NCBI GenBank assembly: GCA_002430835.1
Contig: DJDA01000087.1
Location: 1-12,941 of the forward strand
Direction of reading: 5' to 3'
Source: Brevundimonas sp. UBA5936
GTDB lineage: Bacteria; Pseudomonadota; Alphaproteobacteria; Caulobacterales; Caulobacteraceae
Length of the DNA stretch: 12,941 nt
Below the pieces are notes generated by a model, which worked only from the letters and a program-made list of their open reading frames with translations, did not search any database and was not told the DNA's origin. Position numbers and translations under genes: made by a program. Below are positions 8,186 through 12,941 of this stretch, one piece after another. Each line of letters starts with the position of its first letter. The first letter of the stretch is position 1.

Positions 8186-9795
8186 GACGCGCCGTCCAGG
8201 AACAGGCGACAGGCCGGGTTGTCCGTTTCGTCGACGTAGGGGTAGCCCAGTTCGTCCAGCGCCGCCCTGAGGGCCGCCTGTTGATCCGGCGGGACGCTGA
8301 CGCCTGCCAGCACCCGGCCCGCGTCGTCGCCGTGGTTGCGATAGTGGAACAGGGTCAGGGCCCAGGCGGGCTGAAGGCTGTTGAGGAAGCGCAGGAAGGC
8401 GCCCGGCCGTTCGGGGAACTCAAAACGCAGCAGCCGCTCGTGCGGCAGGCCGATGGTGCGGCCGCCGACCATGTGGCGGACGTGCAGCTTGGCGGTCTCA
8501 TTGTCGCTCATGTCCACGACGGAATAGCCGTCGGCGGTCAGATGTCTGAGCAGGCTTTCGCGCTCGGCGACGCCGTCGCGCAGGGCCACGCCGACGAAGA
8601 TCTGGGCCGTGCCGTCGCCGGACCAGCGATAGTTGAATTCCGTGATCGAGCGGCCGTCGAGGCTGCGCAGGAAGCGGTGATAGTCGTCGCGCCGGTCGGG
8701 CATGGCGACGGCGAACAGGGCCTCGGCGCCCTCGCCGATCTCGGCCCGTTCGGCGACGTGGCGCAGGCGGTCGAAGTTGACGTTGGCGCCCGAGTTGATC
8801 GCGACCAGCGCGCCGGATCCGGGGTTGCGCGCGGCCCACGCCTTGAGCCCGGCCAGCGCCACGGCGCCCGACGGCTCGGCCACGGCGCGCACGTCGTCGA
8901 AGATGTCCTTGACCGCCGCGCAGATGGAGTCGGTGTCGACCAGAACGATCTCGTCCAGCAGGTCGCGGCACAGGCGGAACGTCTCAGCTCCTGCGCGGCG
9001 CACGGCCACCCCGTCGGCGAACAGGCCGACCTGATCCAGATCGACGACGCGCCCGGCCTCGATGGCGCTCTTCATCGTCGGGGCCTCGGCGGGTTCGACG
9101 CCGATCAGCCGCGTCTCGGGCCGCAGGAAACGGACGATGGCCGCGACCCCCGCCGCCAGACCGCCGCCGCCGATGGGAATGAAGACGGCGTCGATGGGGT
9201 CAGGGTGCTGGCGCAGGATCTCCAGCCCGACCGTGCCCTGGCCTGCGATGACGTCGGGATCGTCGAAGGGGTGGACGAAGGTCGCGCCGGTCTGCTTCTC
9301 CAGCGTGCGGGCGTGGGCGTAGGCGTCATCGAAGCTTTCGCCGTGCAGCACGACCTGACCGCCCAGACCCTGGACCGCCGCCACCTTGATGCCCGGCGTG
9401 GTGGTCGGCATGACGATGGTCGCCGCCGCCCCGCGCTTTGCCGCCGCCAGCGCCACCCCCTGCGCGTGATTGCCCGCCGAGGCGCAGATGACGCCGCGCG
9501 CCAGTTCGGCCTGCGTGAGGGCCGCGATCCGGTTGTAGGCGCCGCGGATCTTGAACGAGAAGACCGGCTGCAGATCCTCACGCTTCAACAAGGCGGGGCG
9601 CCCGATCCGCGCCGACAGCCGCTTCAGCGGGTCGAGCGGGGTCTCCTCGGCCACGTCATAGACGCGGGCGGTCAGGATGCGGCGGACGGTATCTTGCACG
9701 ATTATCTCGATGAGCGGCGTGGACGTGGGATCGAATGACCCTTCGTCTAGGTCAGATCGCGCATGCAGGGCAACAGATTGCCTGTTGCGGTGCAT
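8182..9795 (-). CDS. ilvA: Threonine ammonia-lyase, biosynthetic
   Basis: 537 aa as drawn from the ATG at 9795. It is a PLP enzyme that deaminates L-threonine to 2-oxobutanoate, the first committed step of isoleucine synthesis. The catalytic domain carries FSFKIRGAYN with the Schiff-base lysine K82, SAGNHAQG at 106-113, the phosphate-binding GGGGLAAG at 209-216, and SGANVNF at 335-341. Two ACT-like regulatory domains follow, starting near 357 (LFAVAMPD...TEFNYRW) and 453 (ERLLRFEFPERPGAFLRF). This is the long, isoleucine-regulated biosynthetic form, not the short catabolic one. The first 32 residues do not resemble the family, and the ATG has no ribosome binding site. A GTG at 9699 (505 aa, with GAGAT just upstream) places the N-terminus where homologues start and may be the true start. 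Its 3' end overlaps a convergent gene. Confidence 0.93.
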   Translation of the reverse strand: MHRNRQSVALHARSDLDEGSFDPTSTPLIEIIVQDTVRRILTARVYDVAEETPLDPLKRLSARIGRPALLKREDLQPVFSFKIRGAYNRIAALTQAELARGVICASAGNHAQGVALAAAKRGAAATIVMPTTTPGIKVAAVQGLGGQVVLHGESFDDAYAHARTLEKQTGATFVHPFDDPDVIAGQGTVGLEILRQHPDPIDAVFIPIGGGGLAAGVAAIVRFLRPETRLIGVEPAEAPTMKSAIEAGRVVDLDQVGLFADGVAVRRAGAETFRLCRDLLDEIVLVDTDSICAAVKDIFDDVRAVAEPSGAVALAGLKAWAARNPGSGALVAINSGANVNFDRLRHVAERAEIGEGAEALFAVAMPDRRDDYHRFLRSLDGRSITEFNYRWSGDGTAQIFVGVALRDGVAERESLLRHLTADGYSVVDMSDNETAKLHVRHMVGGRTIGLPHERLLRFEFPERPGAFLRFLNSLQPAWALTLFHYRNHGDDAGRVLAGVSVPPDQQAALRAALDELGYPYVDETDNPACRLFLDGAS

Positions 9796-9818
9796 TATGA
9801 CGTCGCGCGTTTGGAGTA

Positions 9819-9860
9819 TTTACCCGGGTAAAATAAGCGTCTATATCATCCGGGTAAATA
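9819..9860. promoter_or_regulatory. Palindrome TTTACCCGGGTAAA plus repeated half-site in the ilvA / GIY-YIG divergent spacer
   Basis: A perfect 14-bp palindrome, TTTACCCGGGTAAA, occupies 9819-9832. A second copy of its right half, CCGGGTAAATA, lies at 9850-9860, 26 bp further on (about 2.5 helical turns), directly before the GGAG ribosome binding site of the GIY-YIG gene. A -10-like TATCAT is at 9844-9849, between the two. This arrangement is that of an operator with a full site and a half site. The regulator is not encoded next to it and I cannot name it. It could control the small plus-strand gene, ilvA, or both. Confidence 0.55.
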
Positions 9861-9872
9861 TGGAGACCTCTC

Positions 9873-10208
9873 ATGCCCCCGACCGACCGCAAGGCGCTGG
9901 TCGCCGCCTATAAGGAGCGCCCCGTCATCGCCGGGGTGTTCGCCGTCATCTGTTCCGCCACCGGCCGCGCCTGGGTGGGCCAGAGCCGCCACATCGACAC
10001 CCAGCAGAACGGCCTGTGGTTCTCGCTGAAGACCGGCGGCAGTCCGTTCGCATCGCTACAGGCGGAATGGAAGGCGCACGGCCCCGACAGCTTCCGCTTC
10101 GAGCAATTGGACCGCCTGCCGCCCGAGCTGTCGGACATGGCCCGCAAGGACGAGTTGAAGAAACGCGCCGCGTTGTGGGCGGCGCGACTGGGCGCCGAGG
10201 CGCTGTAG
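9873..10208 (+). CDS. Small GIY-YIG nuclease family protein
   Basis: 111 aa from the ATG at 9873, with GGAG 7 nt upstream. The N-terminal part follows the GIY-YIG pattern in degenerate form: AGVFAV (20-25; GVF for GIY) and, 13 residues on, AWVGQS (33-38; WVG for YIG). A helix with SLQAEWKAHGPDSFRFEQLD (61-80), common to this family, follows. The classical catalytic tyrosines are replaced by Phe and Trp, so endonuclease activity is doubtful. The protein has no signal peptide or membrane segment. It diverges from ilvA and begins just after a palindromic operator-like element, so it may be a tightly controlled gene. The fold assignment is fairly good; the biochemical role is unknown. Confidence 0.75.
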   Translation: MPPTDRKALVAAYKERPVIAGVFAVICSATGRAWVGQSRHIDTQQNGLWFSLKTGGSPFASLQAEWKAHGPDSFRFEQLDRLPPELSDMARKDELKKRAALWAARLGAEAL

Positions 10209-10215
10209 ATCGCGC

Positions 10216-10258
10216 TTGCGATGTAACCTGTAGGTGATATGTAACCTGTAGGTATCAC
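10216..10258 (+). promoter_or_regulatory. Tandem 15-bp direct repeat, candidate operator of the membrane protein/XRE unit
   Basis: ATGTAACCTGTAGGT occurs twice without mismatch, at 10221-10235 and 10239-10253, with an 18-bp period. Each copy contains the short dyad ACCT-GT-AGGT. The second copy is also bracketed by an inverted pair, GTGATA (10234-10239) and TATCAC (10253-10258). TTGCGA (10216-10221) could serve as a -35 box, with a poor -10 (TATGTA) in the second repeat. The element ends 3 bp before the GGGAGG ribosome binding site of the next gene. The likely binder is the XRE-type regulator encoded at the end of the same unit. Confidence 0.6.
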
Positions 10259-10269
10259 GGGAGGCGCCG

Positions 10270-10962
10270 ATGGACGACGACTTGAAGCGGGCGAAGGCGA
10301 ACGAACGGAGACGCGTGCGGCGGCTGCGGATGATCGCGGGGCTGGGCGGTGTTGGCCTTGCAACTGCTTTCTGCGGTGTCTTTCTGGTCCGGCGCAGCGA
10401 AGAGGGCGCAGCGACAGCCGGGGCTATCCTGGCCTTGCTCGGACTCTGCGCAGTCGGCGCTTCGATGGTGCTCGGAATGCTGAATGGGCCGGATTCCGAC
10501 ACTATCCGGGTGGAGCGCTCCAAGGAGGGCTATCGCGACACCGTTCAGAAGAAGCGCGCCGTGGCGATGGCGATCATGCCGTTGACCTCACTCATTCTCG
10601 TTTATCTGGGCGCGAGGTCCGCCTGGGCCATCGCCGGAGGGCAAGGGGATTGGGACGATTGGAAAATGGCTGCACTGTCGCCTGTGGTTTCCGGCCTATT
10701 GCTGACGATGGTCACGGGTTTCGATATTCGTGGCGACAGGAGATTGAAGCGACTGCTGGAAGACGAACTCACCCTGTCGTTCCGGCGTTCGGCGCTGAAC
10801 GCAGCCCTGGGCGTGGCGCTGGCGGGGATGGTGGTCGTCTTCGCCCTCGGCCTGTGGAAGCCGCAGGCGGCGGTGGCGGCCATGCCGGGGCTGATGTTCG
10901 TCACGGCCTCGGCGGCGGGGCTGCGTTACTGGCAGTTGGACCGGCGGGCTTCTGGTGGCTGA
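10270..10962 (+). CDS. Multi-pass membrane protein of unknown function
   Basis: 230 aa from the ATG at 10270, with an excellent GGGAGG site 6 nt upstream. A short, highly basic N-terminus (KRAKANERRRVRRLR) is followed by hydrophobic segments at about 21-40, 48-70, 95-115, 134-149, 178-195 and 200-216. A polar stretch at about 72-94 (DSDTIRVERSKEGYRDTVQKKR) and a charged loop at about 151-172 (DIRGDRRLKRLLEDELTLSFRR) separate them. Basic residues at the first turn suggest that the N-terminus is cytoplasmic. I do not recognise a named family, but small membrane proteins of this kind are often paired with a short XRE regulator, and here the next gene overlaps by 8 bp. The tandem repeat upstream probably controls both. 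The function is unknown. Confidence 0.72.
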   Translation: MDDDLKRAKANERRRVRRLRMIAGLGGVGLATAFCGVFLVRRSEEGAATAGAILALLGLCAVGASMVLGMLNGPDSDTIRVERSKEGYRDTVQKKRAVAMAIMPLTSLILVYLGARSAWAIAGGQGDWDDWKMAALSPVVSGLLLTMVTGFDIRGDRRLKRLLEDELTLSFRRSALNAALGVALAGMVVVFALGLWKPQAAVAAMPGLMFVTASAAGLRYWQLDRRASGG

Positions 10963-11164
10963 TCCTCGTCTGGTCGTGAAGCTGAAGGCCGTCCGCACGG
11001 CGGCGGGTCTGACGCAGCAGGAACTGGCCGACCGGGCCGGCCTGTCGCGCAAGACGGTGAATACGGTGGAGAACGAAGTCTTCACCCCGTCGGTGCTGGT
11101 GGCCCTGACGCTGGCGCAGGCGCTGGGCGTGCCGCTGGACGCCCTGTTCACCCTGGAAGACTGA
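10955..11164 (+). CDS. Short XRE-type helix-turn-helix transcriptional regulator
   Basis: 69 aa from a GTG at 10955 that overlaps the stop of the upstream membrane protein gene by 8 bp. A GTG at 10976 (62 aa, beginning MKLKAVRTAAG) is an alternative and matches the usual N-terminus of these minimal regulators. The HTH_3/Cro fold is clear: LKAVRTAAGLTQQELADRAG (10-29) gives helices 1-2, then LSRKTVNTVENE (30-41) is the recognition region, and SVLVALTLAQALGVPLDALF (46-65) forms the final helices. There is no effector domain. The gene's coupling to a membrane protein and the direct repeats at the head of the unit suggest autoregulation, perhaps with the membrane protein sequestering or antagonising the regulator; that last point is inference. 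Confidence 0.88.
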   Translation: MADPRLVVKLKAVRTAAGLTQQELADRAGLSRKTVNTVENEVFTPSVLVALTLAQALGVPLDALFTLED

Positions 11165-11210
11165 GCCGATTTCCCTTGCGCCGTGTGCGGAACAGCCTAC
11201 ATTGCGCCTG

Positions 11211-11233
11211 CTTATGCTAACTTTGAGCATAAG
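11211..11233 (+). promoter_or_regulatory. 23-bp inverted repeat upstream of nadA, candidate NadQ-type operator
   Basis: CTTATGCT (11211-11218) and AGCATAAG (11226-11233) are perfect 8-bp arms around a 7-bp AT-rich centre. It lies 38 bp before the nadA start. From memory, the alphaproteobacterial NAD-synthesis repressor NadQ recognises a TATGCT...AGCATA type dyad before nadA/nadB/nadC genes; this could not be checked here. The position overlaps where the promoter should be, consistent with repression. Confidence 0.65.
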
Positions 11234-11271
11234 TCGGAGCCGCGCAGACGGTCGTTGAGGGAGTAGGGACG

Positions 11272-12351
11272 ATGGCGGACGGCGCTTTCGGTCTGTCGAA
11301 GGAACTGGCGGAAGAGACCGCCCCGGTGTGGGAGAAGGTCAAGGACCATGTCACCCCGCTGGAGTGGCCGCAGCAGGCGCGGCTGATCAGCGAGATCAAC
11401 CGGCTGAAGCGCGAGCGCGACGCGGTCATCCTGGCCCACAACTATATGACGCCCGAGATCTTTCACGGCGTGGGCGACTATGTCGGCGACAGCCTGGGGC
11501 TGGCAAAGGAGGCCGCCAATTCGACAGCGAAAGTGATCGTTCAGGCGGGCGTTCACTTCATGGCCGAGACGTCCAAGATCCTGTCGCCGGACAAGACGGT
11601 GCTGATCCCCGACCTGCGCGCGGGCTGTTCGCTGGCGTCCTCGATCACGGGGGCGGACGTGCGGCTGATCAAGGAGCGGCATCCGGGCCTGCCGGTCGTC
11701 ACCTATGTGAACACCACGGCCGATGTGAAGGCCGAGACCGACATTTGCTGCACCAGCGCCAACGCCGTTCAGGTCGTCGAATGGGCGGCGAAGGAGTGGG
11801 GCGTCGACAAGGTCATCCTGATCCCCGACGAATATCTGGCGCGCAATGTGGCGGCGCAGACGACGGTGGGCATCATCGCCTGGGCGGGCCACTGCGAGGT
11901 GCACAAGCGCTTCACGACGCAGGACATCGCCGACATGCGCGACGCCTGGCCGGACGCTGAGGTGCTGGCTCACCCGGAATGCCCCGAAGAGATCCTGCGC
12001 GCCGCCGACTTCGCCGGTTCGACCGCCGCCATGACGGAATATGTCGAGCAGCGTCGGCCCAAGCGGGTGGTGCTGATCACCGAATGCTCCATGGCCTCGA
12101 ACATCAAGGGCGACGTGCCCGAGGTGGAGTTCGTCGGCCCCTGCAACCTGTGTCCGCACATGAAGCGCATCACGCTGGAGAACATCCGCGACTGCCTGCT
12201 GCACATGCAGTTCGAGGTGACGGTGCCGGAAGAGATGCTGGAGAAGGCGGCTCTGGCGGTGCAGCGGATGATCGACCTGCCGCCGCCGTCGAAGCCCGCG
12301 CGCTATGACCTGGTCAAGGCGCGGCATCATGTTGATGTGGAGCTGATCTGA
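11272..12351 (+). CDS. nadA: Quinolinate synthase
   Basis: 359 aa. It condenses iminoaspartate (from NadB) with dihydroxyacetone phosphate to quinolinate, the precursor of NAD, using an oxygen-sensitive [4Fe-4S] cluster. The three expected cluster cysteines are visible: C119 (LRAGCSLA), C208 (AGHCEVH) and C294 in the C291-N-L-C294 pair (GPCNLCPHM). Other family motifs are ILAHNYMTPEI (53-63), GDSLGLA (72-78), YVNTTADVKAE (145-155), PDEYLARN (185-192) and HPECP (234-238). The length and all motifs are normal. The ATG at 11272 follows GTAGGGACG, a good ribosome binding site. nadB and nadC are not adjacent in this window, so nadA stands alone here, behind a palindrome that probably ties its expression to NAD status. 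Confidence 0.97.
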   Translation: MADGAFGLSKELAEETAPVWEKVKDHVTPLEWPQQARLISEINRLKRERDAVILAHNYMTPEIFHGVGDYVGDSLGLAKEAANSTAKVIVQAGVHFMAETSKILSPDKTVLIPDLRAGCSLASSITGADVRLIKERHPGLPVVTYVNTTADVKAETDICCTSANAVQVVEWAAKEWGVDKVILIPDEYLARNVAAQTTVGIIAWAGHCEVHKRFTTQDIADMRDAWPDAEVLAHPECPEEILRAADFAGSTAAMTEYVEQRRPKRVVLITECSMASNIKGDVPEVEFVGPCNLCPHMKRITLENIRDCLLHMQFEVTVPEEMLEKAALAVQRMIDLPPPSKPARYDLVKARHHVDVELI

Positions 12352-12359
12352 CGGCCCTG

Positions 12360-12391
12360 CGGCGACGCGGCCCGTTGCGGGGCCGTCGCCG
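12360..12391 (+). terminator. GC-rich hairpin after nadA
   Basis: CGGCGACG (12360-12367) pairs with CGTCGCCG (12384-12391); after a 2-nt bulge, GCCC (12370-12373) pairs with GGGC (12380-12383) around a 6-nt loop. It begins 9 nt after the nadA stop. There is no T tract, so it may be a weak or Rho-assisted terminator. Confidence 0.45.
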
Positions 12392-12409
12392 TGCGCCCAG
12401 TTCGAATCC

Positions 12410-12941
12410 ATGAGCGATACAGACAACACCCTTCCCTCCGGCGGCCGTAAACCCGGACCGTGGGATCCGCAGCCGGAAGAGGCGGCGCCTGCGTCTTCAC
12501 GCGATGCGCCCCGCTACAGCGCGCGCCATGAGGCGCCGCAGGAGGACAAGGGCCAGCACCCGGTCTGGGCGGTGGTCTCGACCCTGCTGATGGCGGGTTT
12601 CCTGTGGTTCCTGACCGGCAGCTGGGTCGTGGCGGGGGCGGTGCTGTTCGGCCTGTTCGTGCACGAGTACGGCCATGTGCTGGCGATGAACCGGGTCGGC
12701 ATGGGGCCGGCGCGCATCTACATCATCCCATTCCTGGGCGGGCTGGCGAAGGGCCAGCGCGAGCCGAAGAGCGAGTGGCACGGGGTGCTGGTGTCGCTGG
12801 CGGGGCCGGCGTTCGGCCTGTTGGCCATGATCCCCTTCGTGGCCGCGGGCCTGGCGCTGAAGTCGCCGGAATGGCTGATGGGCGCCTTCTTCATCGCCAT
12901 GATCAATCTGCTGAACCTGCTGCCTGCGCCGCCGCTGGACG
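12410..12941 (+). CDS. Site-2 protease family (M50) membrane metalloprotease, N-terminal part
   Basis: 177 codons from the ATG at 12410; the gene runs off the window. Residues 1-50 are a Pro/Glu-rich soluble leader. Hydrophobic segments follow at about 51-69, 71-85, 124-149 and 154-171. The zinc motif HEYGH is at 85-89 (H85 and H89 ligands, E86 catalytic), and the sequence breaks off in NLLNLLPAPPLD, matching the conserved N-x-x-P-x-P-x-L-D-G region that supplies the third ligand. The compact arrangement, with no visible PDZ domain between the motifs, resembles the SpoIVFB/small S2P group rather than RseP. It is expected to cut substrates within the membrane. No ribosome binding site is evident before the ATG. 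The gene follows nadA by 58 bp, past a hairpin. Confidence 0.85.
   Translation, partial: MSDTDNTLPSGGRKPGPWDPQPEEAAPASSRDAPRYSARHEAPQEDKGQHPVWAVVSTLLMAGFLWFLTGSWVVAGAVLFGLFVHEYGHVLAMNRVGMGPARIYIIPFLGGLAKGQREPKSEWHGVLVSLAGPAFGLLAMIPFVAAGLALKSPEWLMGAFFIAMINLLNLLPAPPLD

Noticed and set aside
7918..9738. 606-codon open frame on the plus strand
   Set aside because: It is antisense to ilvA, whose PLP and ACT motifs are unambiguous; the translation has no domain character.
10221..10253. Possible CRISPR-like repeat
   Set aside because: There are only two 15-bp copies with a 3-bp gap; the length and spacing fit an operator, not a repeat-spacer array.

Overview
The window is GC-rich (G/C strongly preferred at third codon positions) and densely packed on both strands. 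It reads as chromosomal DNA of an alphaproteobacterium, most likely of the Caulobacterales and perhaps Brevundimonas-like. That assignment rests on composition, on a PadR/HAAS pair, an Ada-AlkA type regulator next to a methyltransferase, and a NadQ-like palindrome in front of nadA; it is inference, not a database result. There is no sign of a prophage, insertion sequence, tRNA, rRNA or CRISPR array.

Layout. Positions 1-447 (minus) hold the first codons of a lipoprotein gene, a 69-aa unknown protein translationally coupled to it, and an intrinsic terminator closing the next minus-strand gene. Positions 447-3077 (minus) encode a large secreted M14 zinc peptidase with a C-terminal glutamine-amidotransferase-like domain that has no cysteine. 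A 236-bp divergent region leads to an SDR oxidoreductase (3314-4075, plus). A PadR repressor and a HAAS-domain membrane protein (4203-5674) form an operon behind a cluster of palindromes typical of PadR autoregulation. An alkylation-response pair follows (5747-7385): an Ada-type sensor/regulator fused to a remnant of AlkA, overlapping an O6-methylguanine methyltransferase gene. Then come a host-attachment family protein and a small two-helix membrane protein (7423-8185).

From 8182 to 9795 the minus strand carries biosynthetic threonine ammonia-lyase (ilvA). It diverges from a small GIY-YIG family gene across a 77-bp spacer holding a perfect 14-bp palindrome. Positions 10221-11164 contain a two-gene unit (multi-pass membrane protein plus short XRE-type regulator) behind a tandem 15-bp direct repeat. 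Finally come nadA (quinolinate synthase) behind a 23-bp inverted repeat, and the first 177 codons of a site-2 protease family gene running off the end.

The main themes are small autoregulated membrane-protein/repressor units, each with a visible candidate operator, and housekeeping metabolism (isoleucine, NAD). The most unusual item is the Ada-AlkA protein. It keeps the methyl-sensing domain, the AraC-type DNA-binding domain, the AlkA N-terminal domain and the AlkA C-terminal tail, but in-frame lacks the helix-hairpin-helix glycosylase core. It should therefore be a regulator without glycosylase activity. No clearly novel multi-gene system was identified; the best leads are this domain deletion and the unassigned operators.
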